DNA of 64,000 nt from UBA6814 sp040753075 (GCA_040753075.1 JBFMHA010000014.1:1-64000); one strand, 5' to 3'. Shown: positions 16,943 to 25,465, numbered from the stretch's first letter. The notes: generated from the letters alone by a model not told the origin. Made by a program: numbers and translations.

Positions 16943-17736
16943 GCCCCTACCGCGCAATTCCGGCCCCGGGACTTGGCCTCGTACAGGGCCCGATCCGCGC
17001 GGCGCAAGGTTTCGTCCACGGATTCGCCCGGAAGGTGGGCGGTGTAGCCGATGCTTACGGTGGGGGCGGGGATGCCTCCGTGGATTTGCGGCGCGTCAGC
17101 CAGCGCCATCCTCAGCCGCTCGGCCATGGCCGATGCCCCTTCCAGACTGGTGGAGGGAAGCAGGAACAGGAACTCCTCCCCGCCCCAGCGGGCGAGGAGG
17201 TCGTACTCCCGCAGTGGAGACTGCAGGGCCTGGGCCACGGCCTGTAGCACCACGTCTCCGGCCGAGTGCCCGAACTCGTCGTTGACGGACTTGAAATGAT
17301 CGAGGTCCGCGATGAGCAGGCCGTAGCTCGCCTCGGGATGGCGAGCCGCCAGGGACGCGGCTTCCTCCTGGCGGCGAACCATGTAGCGGCGGTTAGGCAG
17401 GCCGGTCAGGGCGTCGTGGTTGGAGGAGTGCTCGAGCTTCTGTTTGAGTTCGTGCAGCACCCGCTGGTACTGGTCGCTGATGCGGACGATCTTCTCCAGC
17501 CGGTGCAGCTTGCGTTCGTAGTCCCGCAGGGAGGTCCTGCTGCTTTCCCGCGCCGCGGCCTGGTAGCGGTCGGCGATGCGGGTGAGCCTGTCCAGGAGCC
17601 GGCGTTGAGCGAGGTAGCCCTCCAGCAACTCCCGAACCATGTCGGCCCAGTCCTCGGGGGGGGCGGGCGACTCCAGCGCGGAGCGAGTGCGCGCCTCCAG
17701 GGGGTCGGCTGGGAAGTCGGCGGGAGTCCGGCTCAT
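16939..17736 (-). CDS. siaD: Diguanylate cyclase, SiaD-like
   Basis: 265 residues. The start at 17736 (MSRTPADF) overlaps the siaC stop by 4 nt. An N-terminal helical/coiled-coil region (about 25-95) precedes a GGDEF domain: DALTGLPNRRY, LIADLDHFKSVNDEFGHSAG, and the active-site WGGEEF. The inhibitory I-site RxxD is present five residues before it (REYD). It makes c-di-GMP from GTP. In Pseudomonas aeruginosa the unphosphorylated form of SiaC binds and activates SiaD; the same four-gene order here supports that assignment. Its stop codon falls in the tip of the adjacent repeat. Confidence 0.85.
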   Translation of the reverse strand: MSRTPADFPADPLEARTRSALESPAPPEDWADMVRELLEGYLAQRRLLDRLTRIADRYQAAARESSRTSLRDYERKLHRLEKIVRISDQYQRVLHELKQKLEHSSNHDALTGLPNRRYMVRRQEEAASLAARHPEASYGLLIADLDHFKSVNDEFGHSAGDVVLQAVAQALQSPLREYDLLARWGGEEFLFLLPSTSLEGASAMAERLRMALADAPQIHGGIPAPTVSIGYTAHLPGESVDETLRRADRALYEAKSRGRNCAVGA

Positions 17737-18113
17737 GGACGGGGCTCGATGGCGAAGGGGAACGTGCAATCCTCCTTGAACTCCTCCGCGAGCTCCCCGA
17801 CCCGCTCGTTTTCTGGAGCATAGGTCCAGCGGACCCGGACTTCGCGGCCGGTCCGGTGGGCCTCCTCCATCAGGTCGAAAATATCCATCATGGCCCGGAT
17901 GCTGCTGGTGTTCAAGTAGAGAAGCTCCAAATCCAGCTCCAGGGGGCTGGTTTCGGCGTCGAGATAGCTCTCCACCCAGTCGATGAGCGGCTGGAAGAAC
18001 TCGAAGGGATTCTCGGGATAGGATTCCCCGGCCATGGTGATGCGCCCCAGGCCGCGGTCGGCGTGCACCGAGGGCGTGCTGGCGGTTTGAGAGATATGGA
18101 TGTCGTTGGGCAT
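17733..18113 (-). CDS. siaC: SiaC-like regulatory phosphoprotein (DUF1987)
   Basis: 126 residues, typical of the family. The signature segment LELDLELLYLNTSSIRAMMD contains Thr69, which aligns with the Thr68 phosphosite of P. aeruginosa SiaC (family knowledge). GESYPENPFEFFQPLIDWV is another conserved block. In the known system SiaB phosphorylates SiaC, SiaA dephosphorylates it, and dephospho-SiaC activates the diguanylate cyclase SiaD. The gene lies between siaB and siaD, all on one strand, with a 4-nt overlap to siaD. Confidence 0.88.
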   Translation of the reverse strand: MPNDIHISQTASTPSVHADRGLGRITMAGESYPENPFEFFQPLIDWVESYLDAETSPLELDLELLYLNTSSIRAMMDIFDLMEEAHRTGREVRVRWTYAPENERVGELAEEFKEDCTFPFAIEPRP

Positions 18114-18138
18114 GGACTCCTCGCTTGGCGGAGCGGTC

Positions 18139-18681
18139 TTAGAGGGCGACCCGCAGGCTGAAGAAACTGCGTTCGGCGTCTACGGAGCGCAGGGCGGAGC
18201 GCAGGGGGCTGGCCGCCTTGCGGGCGATGTCGATGAGCCCCAATCCGGCGCCGGCGCCCAGGCTCTCCCTGGGCTGGCGCAACTGGGCCTTGAAGGTGGC
18301 CTTGAGCGCGGCCCCGTCCATGGCCGCCAGCTCGGCCACCCGGCGGGTGAGGGCCTCGCCGTCCTCGGGGGTCACCATGTTGCCCGCGCTGACCACGTAG
18401 CATCCCTGATCCCGGGACACCACGATGACCGCGTTGGCGGCCCCGGCCAGCCCGGGGTGTTGCTCGGCGTAGCGCCGGATGTTCTGGGTCATCTCGATGT
18501 ACACGGCGAAGATGTCGGACACCGCCGTGGGCTTTTCCTGCTGGAGGTTCAGGTAGTCGCGCAGGGCGCGGCCGATCTCCTGGATGAGCGCGGCGTTGAT
18601 GGGCCCGTTGAAGCAGACCATGATCTGTTGTTGGTCGAAGGTCTCGCGCAGGTCGAAGAGGTCCGGGGAGGGGATGGCCAT
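18139..18681 (-). CDS. siaB: SiaB-like protein kinase (GHKL-type)
   Basis: 180 residues from the ATG at 18681 (MAIPSPDLFDLRETF), with an AGGAG site about 8 nt upstream. The longer frame to 18801 has no such support and adds Pro/Gly-rich sequence. Features: FNGPINAALIQEIGRALRDY, an N-box-like YIEMTQNIRRYAEQ, and a G-box-like GAGAGLGLIDIARKA. These fit the SiaB kinase family that phosphorylates SiaC. It sits between siaA and siaC. Confidence 0.83.
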   Translation of the reverse strand: MAIPSPDLFDLRETFDQQQIMVCFNGPINAALIQEIGRALRDYLNLQQEKPTAVSDIFAVYIEMTQNIRRYAEQHPGLAGAANAVIVVSRDQGCYVVSAGNMVTPEDGEALTRRVAELAAMDGAALKATFKAQLRQPRESLGAGAGLGLIDIARKAASPLRSALRSVDAERSFFSLRVAL

Positions 18682-18820
18682 GTGTACGCTCCTGGTCGGG
18701 CCGGTCTGGCCGCTGGTTCTCGGCGGGGCCGGCGGCGTGATTGCGTTCCGTGAGGCGGCCGCGCCGGGCGGCCCGTGTTCTCCGTATGCCATAACGGCCA
18801 AGGTCTCCTAGGGAAAAGGG

Positions 18821-20728
18821 TCACAGGGCCAGGCCAAGCACGCAGATGTCGTCGCGCTGGGGCACTGCGGCCAGCCGCCGGTCGATCTCCGCCTCGATGC
18901 GCGCCAGTTGAGCGTCCATGCCCAGGTCCGCCATGGACGCCAGGAAATGGCGGAATCCCTGCCGTCCCATGCCGCTGCGCTGCGGGGCGTGGTTCTGGTC
19001 CAGCAGGCCGTCCGTGGTGAAGTACAGGCGCAGGTTTTCGTCCCAGGGGATGTCCAGGTCCTCGAATTGAACCTCCCGGCCTCGGGAGTACCCGATGCAG
19101 TGGGGGTTGCCCGAATACTCGGCCACCTCTGCGCCGCGGGCGGCGAAGAGGGAGAGGCGCGCCCCGCAGAAGGCCAGGCGGCGGGCCGGGCGGTCCAGGA
19201 GGAGCATGGCCACGTCCGCGCCGTCGGCGACGTCCTGGCTGGCTCCGTCCTGGCGCAGGTTCTGGCGCAGCCGGGTGTGGGCCATCTCCATGACCCGGGC
19301 CGGAGAATCGAGTCCGACCTCCCGGACCGTCGCGTCCAGGATGGAGTTGAGGGTCATGGTCATGAGCGCCCCGGGCACCCCGTGCCCGGTGCAGTCGGCC
19401 ACCACCAGCAGGGTGCGGCCCGCCTCGCTGCGGCTCCAGTACATGTCCCCGCCCACGGTGCTGCGGGGCCGCCAGATGGCGAAGCAGCGCTCCGGGGCCA
19501 GGCCCGCCTCCGCGGACAGGGTGGGCAGGATGGCCTTTTGCATGCGCTGGGCGTAGCGGATGCTGTCCATGATGAGGTCGTTCTTGTCCTGGAGTTCCCG
19601 GGTCCGCTCGATGACCTTGGCCTCCAGGGTGCGGCTGTGCTCGGCGATGGTGTCGGCCATGGCGTTGAAGGAGCGTCCCAGCCGGCCGATCTCGTCTTCG
19701 GCCTCCACCGAGGCCCGGACCTCCAGGTTGCTGCTGGAGAAGCTCGCCACGGCGCGGGTCAGCGCGCTCACCGGTCGGATCATGCCCTCCACCAGGCGGT
19801 GCATGACCAGGAGGCCGATGCCCACCGAGAGGACGAAAGCCGCTCCGAAACCGGCCAGGAGCAGGTTCAGGGGGCGCATGTATTCGGCGCGGCTCATGGC
19901 GATGCCGAAGAACCAGCCGGTCTCCTTCATCCGGCTGAAGGTGAAGAACTCCTCCCCGCCCCGGGGTCCGGCTAGCGCGATCTTCCCCTGGACGCCCTGG
20001 CGTAGGAGCAGGTCCACCATTCTGCCGTACTGGGGCCAGGGAATCTCCGTGACCGGCCGCAGGCGCTCCCGGGTGGGCGCGAAGTCCGGGTCGGGATGGG
20101 CGAGGATGTGGCCCTGGGCGTCGATGAGCAGGGCGTAGCTGTCGTTGCCCACCTGGAGGGAGTTGGCCTGATGGATGAGTTCGGCGATGGAGAAGTCAGA
20201 GGCGAGCACGCCAACCAGCCGGCCGTCGTGTCTGAGGGCTCGGGCCACGGTGATGATCTGCCCGCCGGTCATGGCGTCCAGGTAGGGCTCGGTGACGATC
20301 GCCTGGTGGGCTTTTTCCGCGGTCCGGTACCAGGGTCTGGTCCGGGCGTCGTAGGTTTCGGGCGGGACCCAGCCCACCCCGGAGAGGACCCGGCGAGAGT
20401 CGGCGAAGCCGATGTAGAAGTCCTGCATCCGGCCTGTGTAGACTCTCATCTTGCTTTGCAGGAGCAGGAGGAGGTGTTCGTTGCTGAAGTCTCCCTGGGC
20501 CTCCATGTCCTGGGCCAGGCCTTCGATGATCATCTTCTTGGCGGAGAGCCAGGAGTCGAATTCCATGGCCTTGGCCGCGGCCAGCTCCGTCACCCGGGTG
20601 TCCAGGAGGGAGGCGGTAATCCGGGAGGATACGACGTAGCTGAAGGCCGAAACCAGGATCAGGGAGAGCAGGCAGATGGTCATGCCCGCCCAGAGGTAGC
20701 GGGTCCGGAGGGATCGGGGTTTGCTCAT
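18821..20728 (-). CDS. siaA: SiaA-like membrane sensor PP2C-type phosphatase (dCache-HAMP-SpoIIE)
   Basis: 635 residues. TM1 is about 12-34. A periplasmic dCache domain (about 40-280) carries the typical DARTRPWYRTAEK motif. TM2 is about 288-310, followed by HAMP and a coiled coil (LEAKVIERTRELQDKND). A SpoIIE/PP2C phosphatase domain (about 400-635) shows STVGGDMYW, VADCTGHGVPGALMTM, FTTDGLLDQ and QRDDICVLGL, with the metal-binding aspartates. It should dephosphorylate SiaC in response to an extracellular ligand, raising SiaD activity. First gene of the siaABCD-like operon. Confidence 0.9.
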   Translation of the reverse strand: MSKPRSLRTRYLWAGMTICLLSLILVSAFSYVVSSRITASLLDTRVTELAAAKAMEFDSWLSAKKMIIEGLAQDMEAQGDFSNEHLLLLLQSKMRVYTGRMQDFYIGFADSRRVLSGVGWVPPETYDARTRPWYRTAEKAHQAIVTEPYLDAMTGGQIITVARALRHDGRLVGVLASDFSIAELIHQANSLQVGNDSYALLIDAQGHILAHPDPDFAPTRERLRPVTEIPWPQYGRMVDLLLRQGVQGKIALAGPRGGEEFFTFSRMKETGWFFGIAMSRAEYMRPLNLLLAGFGAAFVLSVGIGLLVMHRLVEGMIRPVSALTRAVASFSSSNLEVRASVEAEDEIGRLGRSFNAMADTIAEHSRTLEAKVIERTRELQDKNDLIMDSIRYAQRMQKAILPTLSAEAGLAPERCFAIWRPRSTVGGDMYWSRSEAGRTLLVVADCTGHGVPGALMTMTLNSILDATVREVGLDSPARVMEMAHTRLRQNLRQDGASQDVADGADVAMLLLDRPARRLAFCGARLSLFAARGAEVAEYSGNPHCIGYSRGREVQFEDLDIPWDENLRLYFTTDGLLDQNHAPQRSGMGRQGFRHFLASMADLGMDAQLARIEAEIDRRLAAVPQRDDICVLGLAL

Positions 20729-20931
20729 GGATTCTCCCTGGCGGGATGGCCCGCAACGATAAGGATGCGGAACTGCCGGCGCGGCGGCTGGGGATGACAG
20801 GGTACGGCCCGCAGTAGGGAGGCCGCGTCATCGTCGCGCGAGGGTCGCGCCTTGTCGTGTCGGCACAGATAGCAAGTCGCGGTGCGGGAGTCCATGGCCC
20901 GAAACTATCTTCGCCGCGGCCCAGAAAAATG

Positions 20932-20960
20932 TTGACAGGTCCCGGGAAAGTCTCTAGAGG
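20932..20960 (+). promoter_or_regulatory. Candidate promoter for the RRM gene, within the 20729-21074 divergent intergenic region
   Basis: A perfect -35 TTGACA (20932-20937) is followed 17 bp later by TAGAGG (20955-20960). This would give a leader of about 105 nt before the RRM gene at 21075, long for this window. The other ~200 bp, towards siaA, are GC-rich with no clear feature. Confidence 0.45.
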
Positions 20961-21074
20961 CCAGGGACTCGTCCGCAGGATCGCCGAATGCGCGGAGTTC
21001 CGACGGGCTGGTTTTCAGGCCCCGGCCATGGGTGGCCTGGGCGGTAACACCCTTTCATTTCTTTGAGGTTTTGC

Positions 21075-21341
21075 ATGAGCACCAACATTTACGTCGGCAA
21101 CCTGCCCTGGAGCGCCTCCGAAGACGACGTGCGCTCCGCCTTCGCCGCCTATGGCGATGTGCGTTCCGTCAAACTCATTTCCGACCGCGAGACCGGCCGC
21201 TTCCGGGGCTTCGGCTTCGTGGAGATGGAAGGCTCCGGCGCTGCCGAGGCCATCCGCGCCCTGGACGGCTCCAGCTTCGGCGGCCGCCAGCTCAAGGTCA
21301 ACGAGGCCCGGCCCCGCGAGGAGCGTCGGCCCCGCTACTAG
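21075..21341 (+). CDS. Single-RRM RNA-binding protein
   Basis: 88 residues from the ATG at 21075 (MSTNIYVGNLPWSASEDDV); the frame also opens at a TTG 12 nt earlier. The whole protein is one RNA-recognition motif with both RNP signatures: RNP2 IYVGNL near the start and RNP1 RGFGFVEM (about residue 44). A short basic tail follows (RPREERRPRY). Small bacterial RRM proteins of this kind are usually cold- or stress-responsive RNA chaperones. It is monocistronic, with a long leader and a strong terminator. Confidence 0.95.
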   Translation: MSTNIYVGNLPWSASEDDVRSAFAAYGDVRSVKLISDRETGRFRGFGFVEMEGSGAAEAIRALDGSSFGGRQLKVNEARPREERRPRY

Positions 21342-21363
21342 ACTCGGCAGATTGGCGACGAAT

Positions 21364-21402
21364 AGGCCCCGTCCCGCGCAAGCGGGACGGGGCCTTGTTT
21401 TT
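21364..21402 (+). terminator. Rho-independent terminator after the RRM gene
   Basis: A perfect 14-bp stem, AGGCCCCGTCCCGC (21364-21377) with GCGGGACGGGGCCT (21382-21395), closes on a GCAA tetraloop. A T-rich tract (TTGTTTTT) follows. Confidence 0.95.
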
Positions 21403-21520
21403 GGTCTGCGGACTGGGGCTTTCTTAAGGGTGCTCGGGAGCCGCCGTGTTCACCAACGCAGTTTGGCCGCGGCGGCCAACCTGCATAAGCGCGTGCAGGC
21501 CTCTGCGAGGCTGACGCGCG

Positions 21521-22675
21521 CTAATGCCACGCCCCGGTCTTCTCGCTCACGAAAGTCTGGAAGAGTTCGCGCCACTCGGACCCTGGCCGGACCGCCATGC
21601 CCACGTAGTAGCTCTCGCCGGTCTGCTGGGTGTGCACCGCCCGCATCTGGAGGGGCAGGGCCAGCCCGGCCCGGGGGTCGGTGAGCACAGTCTCCAGGTC
21701 GCTGCCCGGCTCGATGGCCTGGGCGCTCCGGTAGAGCAGCCCCTCCAGGGACAGGTTCAGGGTCAGGCCGGGGAGGATCTCGCGGCCGTTCAGCCGGCAC
21801 TGGGTGGGGATGCTGAGCGAGAAGCGCTGGTGCCGGCGCGGGTCGGAACTGGCCTCGCAGACCCGGTTGCGGCCGGTGCCCTTGGCCCGGTACAGGGCTT
21901 GGTCGGCCTTTTCCACCAGCCCGCGGAAGGTGTCCGCGTCGCCCGGGTAGGTGGCTGCGCCGATGCTCACGGTCAGGGGGGGCATGCCGGAACCGTCGAG
22001 CCCCCAGCGGAGGGCCTCCACCGCGGCCCGGGTCCGTTCCGCCACCATGATGGCCTCCTGGCGGCAGGTCTGGGGCAGGATGATCGCGAACTCCTCGCCG
22101 CCGTATCGGGCCACCTGGTCCACCAGGCGGACCGAGCAAGTAAGGGTCTGGCCCACCTGGCGCAAGGCCTCGTCGCCGGCCGGATGGCCGTAGGTGTCGT
22201 TGAAGCGCTTGAAGTGGTCCACATCCACCATGAGCAGGGAGCAGTGCCGGCGCTGCCGCTTGGCCCGCTCGATCTCCTTCTCCAGTTCGCGGTTGAAGTG
22301 GCGGCGGTTGGCCAGCCCGGTGAGTTCGTCCACCAGGGCGCACCGCTCGTTCACCACCAGCAGGGCGGGGTCCACGAGCACCGGGTCGCGGAGCTTGGGA
22401 GCCAGCACAGTGAAATAGTCGCAGGCCGCAGTGCGCAGGCTCACGCCCCTTCCCAGGCTGGAGATCAGTTCGGCGTGGTGGGACAGGATGTTGAACACGT
22501 GTTCCCGGGCCTCGGCCGCGGCGAACTCCAGACGGGTCAGGTGGTGCAGGGCGTCCACGTAGACCTGACGCCCCATGCGGTCCTCCTGGTCCAGCCAGAA
22601 GCCGGTATCGGCCCAGGCGCGGGCGCCGTCGTCCTTCAGATGGATGAAGAGATCCTGGGGATAGTTCGAACTCAC
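21521..22675 (-). CDS. Diguanylate cyclase with C-terminal PilZ domain
   Basis: 384 residues. The N-terminal ~115 residues are helical and of unknown type. A GGDEF domain (about 115-280) shows DELTGLANRRHF, LMVDVDHFKRFNDTYGHPAG and YGGEEF, with an I-site RLVD five residues before. A PilZ domain (about 283-380) has the c-di-GMP-binding RxxxR motif (RRHQR) and NLSLEGL in place of D/NxSxxG. The protein can thus both make and bind c-di-GMP, allowing local feedback. The targets are unknown. It is transcribed alone, with a candidate TTGACA promoter upstream. Confidence 0.9.
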   Translation of the reverse strand: MSSNYPQDLFIHLKDDGARAWADTGFWLDQEDRMGRQVYVDALHHLTRLEFAAAEAREHVFNILSHHAELISSLGRGVSLRTAACDYFTVLAPKLRDPVLVDPALLVVNERCALVDELTGLANRRHFNRELEKEIERAKRQRRHCSLLMVDVDHFKRFNDTYGHPAGDEALRQVGQTLTCSVRLVDQVARYGGEEFAIILPQTCRQEAIMVAERTRAAVEALRWGLDGSGMPPLTVSIGAATYPGDADTFRGLVEKADQALYRAKGTGRNRVCEASSDPRRHQRFSLSIPTQCRLNGREILPGLTLNLSLEGLLYRSAQAIEPGSDLETVLTDPRAGLALPLQMRAVHTQQTGESYYVGMAVRPGSEWRELFQTFVSEKTGAWH

Positions 22676-22793
22676 CTTGCCGTCTCCTGGCCCTTTCCGG
22701 GGCTGACTGGCGTGAAGGCGGGGATGCCCGATCCGTGCGTTCCCGGCGGCGGGTCGCAGTCTCAGGGAGCGGGCGGCAGCATGTTGGGCAACG

Positions 22794-22823
22794 TACCTAC
22801 ACCATCCGCAAAAATAATGTCAA
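22794..22823 (-). promoter_or_regulatory. Candidate promoter for the GGDEF-PilZ gene
   Basis: On the minus strand a perfect TTGACA (22823-22818) sits in an A/T-rich stretch (TTATTTTTGC). A weak TAGGTA (22799-22794) follows 18 bp later. Confidence 0.35.
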
Positions 22824-22862
22824 CATTGCGTAAAGGCGGGCATGTTCGGAGTGTTGTGGCGT

Positions 22863-23756
22863 TCAGCCCTGCGGGGGCAGGGCCACCACCGAGCCCACCA
22901 GGCCCAGGAACGAGGTCCCGTGGTGCTCCACCTCCAGGAACCCGGCGCAGGCCGGCGCGGGTTTGTACACCCGGAAGGCCTGCATGACGCCCAGGGTGGC
23001 GGCGCTCTCCAGGGGGCCGACGAAGCGGGTGTCGTCCCGGCGCAGGAAGGCCGGGTGGCGGGCGAAGCGCTCCATCTGCCGGGCGTTCAGGAAATAGCAG
23101 CCCGAGTGGGGGTTGCGGGCCCGGCGGAAGAGGACCTTGCGGTCCAGGAACAGGCCGGTGAGCTCGGGCCGGTCGTGCAGGTCCTGGAACGGGGCCGTGA
23201 CCCGTTCGGCCAGGTCGCCGTCCACGTAGGCCTTGTGGAAGTGCCCGGCCGGGGCGCGCTCAAAGCGGTTGGGCTGGAGCAGGGCCTCGTCTCCGGCGTA
23301 GGCGGCGAACCAGGCCAGCTTGGCGAAGAAGAGAGGATCGTGGAGGATGAGGTCGTCCTCCAGGTAGCAGTACCAGTCGTAGATGCCCAGGCGTTCGGCC
23401 AGGGCGGCCTGGCACTCGAACCCCAGGAGCAGGGGCTCGGCGTCGGTGGCGTGGTGCTGCCAGAGGTTCTTGGGCAGGCGGAGCCGGTCCAGGAGGTGCC
23501 GGCCCCGGGTGGTGCAGACGAGCACGTCCACCTCGGCGGCCAGGTCCTGGGAGGCGGGCAGGGCGGTCCTGGTGGCGATGTCCAGCACGCACTGGCGGGC
23601 GCCGAAATGCTGGTGCAGGGAGGCGATGCAGGCGGTGAGCGCGGCCAGCCGCGGCCCCGGGTCGCGGCGCAGGGAGCCGTGCTTCCCGGCCCGGCTCTTC
23701 CCGTCCGGGGCCGGCTCGGGATCGAAGTGGTGGGCGATGGCGAAGAGCAGGCGCAT
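22863..23756 (-). CDS. Putative GT-A-type glycosyltransferase
   Basis: 297 residues; not assigned to a named family. The segment WYCYLEDDLILHDPLFF (about residues 126-142) looks like the metal/sugar-nucleotide DxD site of GT-A enzymes. CYFLNARQMERFARHP and the C-terminal VEHHGTSFLGL fit an acceptor-side region of similar bacterial transferases. There is no signal peptide or membrane segment, so it is cytoplasmic. It lies 18 nt upstream of nothing related: the next gene on the strand is an amino acid ABC ATPase. The function is a moderate guess from one motif. Confidence 0.6.
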   Translation of the reverse strand: MRLLFAIAHHFDPEPAPDGKSRAGKHGSLRRDPGPRLAALTACIASLHQHFGARQCVLDIATRTALPASQDLAAEVDVLVCTTRGRHLLDRLRLPKNLWQHHATDAEPLLLGFECQAALAERLGIYDWYCYLEDDLILHDPLFFAKLAWFAAYAGDEALLQPNRFERAPAGHFHKAYVDGDLAERVTAPFQDLHDRPELTGLFLDRKVLFRRARNPHSGCYFLNARQMERFARHPAFLRRDDTRFVGPLESAATLGVMQAFRVYKPAPACAGFLEVEHHGTSFLGLVGSVVALPPQG

Positions 23757-23774
23757 GGCCGCGGCCCGGGGGGC

Positions 23775-24515
23775 TTAGAGGATCTGCTCCATGAACTTCT
23801 TGGCCCGCGGATGCTCCGGGTTCTCGAAGAAGTGCTCGGGGGTGCCGACCTCCAGGATCTGGCCCTGGTCCATGAACACCACCCGGTCCGCCACCTCGCG
23901 GGCGAAGCCCATCTCGTGGGTGACCACGATCATGGTCATGCCTTCCCGGGCCAGGGTCACCATGACGTCCAGCACCTCGCCGATCATCTCCGGGTCCAGG
24001 GCCGAGGTGGGCTCGTCGAAGAGCATGACCCGGGGGCTCATGGCCAGGGCCCGGGCGATGGCCACCCGCTGCTGCTGCCCGCCCGAGAGCATGGTGGGAT
24101 AGACGTGGGCCTTTTCCAGGATGCCCACCTTGGTGAGCAGCTTGCGGGCGGTCTCCTCGGCCTGGGGCCGGGGAATCTTCTTGAGCCGGGTGGGGGCCAT
24201 GGTCAGGTTCTGCATGACCGTCTTGTGCGGGAACAGGTTGAACGACTGGAACACCATGCCCAACTCCATGCGGATGGCGTTGATGTCGTTCTCCTTGGCG
24301 TAGATGTCCAGCCCGTCCACCACGATGGTCCCGCGGTCCACCTCCTCCAGGCGGTTGATGGAGCGCAGCAGCGTGCTCTTGCCCGAGCCCGAGGGGCCGA
24401 TGATGACCACCTTCTCGCCCGGATAGATGTCCAGGGAGACGTTGTTCAGGGCGGCCAGCTGGCCGAAGTACTTGAAGACGTTCTTGACGCTGACGATGGG
24501 CTCAGTCGCGGACAT
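23775..24515 (-). CDS. Polar amino acid ABC importer, ATP-binding subunit (GlnQ/HisP type)
   Basis: 246 residues, standard family length. Walker A GPSGSGKST, Q-loop VFQSFNLFPH, signature LSGGQQQRVAIARAL, Walker B VMLFDEPTSALD and H-loop VVTHEMGFAREVADR are all intact, with the A-loop region NVFKYFGQ. It overlaps the permease gene by 14 nt; the binding protein is upstream in the same operon. The complex imports an amino acid that cannot be named from this sequence. Confidence 0.95.
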   Translation of the reverse strand: MSATEPIVSVKNVFKYFGQLAALNNVSLDIYPGEKVVIIGPSGSGKSTLLRSINRLEEVDRGTIVVDGLDIYAKENDINAIRMELGMVFQSFNLFPHKTVMQNLTMAPTRLKKIPRPQAEETARKLLTKVGILEKAHVYPTMLSGGQQQRVAIARALAMSPRVMLFDEPTSALDPEMIGEVLDVMVTLAREGMTMIVVTHEMGFAREVADRVVFMDQGQILEVGTPEHFFENPEHPRAKKFMEQIL

Positions 24516-25197
24516 AGTAATTCAACCTCGACTCCATGGCGGACACGCCCTTGGACAGGATCAGGGTGATGACCAGGTAGATGAGGGCCACCATGGTATA
24601 GGCCTCGAAATAGGAGAAGGTCACCGAGGCGAACTCCCGGCCCCGGCGCAGCAGGTCGGCCACCGCCAGGATGGACACCAGGGAGGAGTCCTTGAGCAGG
24701 GCGATGAACTCGTTGCCCACCGGCGGCAGGATGGTGCGCCAGGCCTGGGGAAGGATGACCAGGAACATGGTCTGGCGGCGGTTGAAGCCCAGGGAGCGGG
24801 CGGCCTCGGTCTGGCCCTTGTCGATGGACTCGATGCCCGCCCGGAAGACCTCGCCCATGTACGCGCCGTAGCACACGCCCATGGCGGTCACCGCGGCCAC
24901 CAGCGGGGGCATGTCCTTGAGGAATCCGCAGACCCCGGCGACCAGGGAGATCAGGATGCCCGGCCAGCCGGCCATGGATTCGGCCACGTCCGCGGGCGCG
25001 GGCAGTGTGGAGAACACCTGGCCCAGGGCGAAATAGATGTAGAAGAGCTGCACCAGGAGCGGGATGCCCCGGACCACCTCCACGTAGGTGGAGGCGATGA
25101 GGTTGACGGTCCGGTTCTTGGAGATGCGGCCCAGCCCGGTGACCAGGCCCAGCATCAGGGCCAGGAGGATGGACAGGACCGTGACCTGGAAGGTCAC
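24502..25197 (-). CDS. Polar amino acid ABC importer, permease subunit; true start uncertain
   Basis: 231 residues from the first standard start (GTG at 25197). HisM/GlnP-type permease with the EAA loop RSLGFNRRQTMFLVILPQAW and FIALLKDSSLVSIL. The frame stays open and coding-like far upstream of 25197: it reads KFLPDGIL, a hydrophobic helix FGLFNAWWISLFGALA, and IRIDVSDG. No ATG, GTG or TTG occurs there. An AGGA (25373-25370) lies 7 nt before an ATC codon (25362), which would give 286 residues. Either a rare ATC start or an assembly error is likely; the real protein is probably longer than annotated. Confidence 0.88.
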   Translation of the reverse strand: MTFQVTVLSILLALMLGLVTGLGRISKNRTVNLIASTYVEVVRGIPLLVQLFYIYFALGQVFSTLPAPADVAESMAGWPGILISLVAGVCGFLKDMPPLVAAVTAMGVCYGAYMGEVFRAGIESIDKGQTEAARSLGFNRRQTMFLVILPQAWRTILPPVGNEFIALLKDSSLVSILAVADLLRRGREFASVTFSYFEAYTMVALIYLVITLILSKGVSAMESRLNYYVRD

Positions 25198-25411
25198 CAG
25201 GATGCCGTCCGGCAGGAACTTCAGGATGTCCAGGTAGGGGGCGGGCTTGGCGATGCAGAGGTAGGCGATGGTGGCCAGTGCCCCGAAGAGGGAGATCCAC
25301 CAGGCGTTGAACAGGCCGAAGTCCCGTCTTCGGGGGATGGCGGCGCCGTCGCTGACGTCGATGCGGATTTCCTGTTTCTCGGGCTTGGCGGTCTCCCTGG
25401 GGCGGTGTTGT

Positions 25412-25441
25412 GGCCGGGGCCGCCGCGCGGCGGCCCCGGCC
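25412..25441. other. Intercistronic hairpin between binding-protein and permease genes
   Basis: A perfect 14-bp stem, GGCCGGGGCCGCCG (25412-25425) with CGGCGGCCCCGGCC (25428-25441), and a 2-nt loop. There is no T-run. It lies just after the binding-protein stop. Such hairpins often stabilise the upstream message, so the binding protein is made in excess over the membrane parts. Confidence 0.7.
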
Positions 25442-25465
25442 TGTAAGGTCGGGAAAGGCGGTCGG

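Noticed and set aside
21450..21520. Another copy of the ~110-bp repeat near the end of the GGDEF-PilZ gene
   Set aside because: A CTAA and GC-rich palindrome are there, but the TGTCGC tip and CGCATCGC block are missing.
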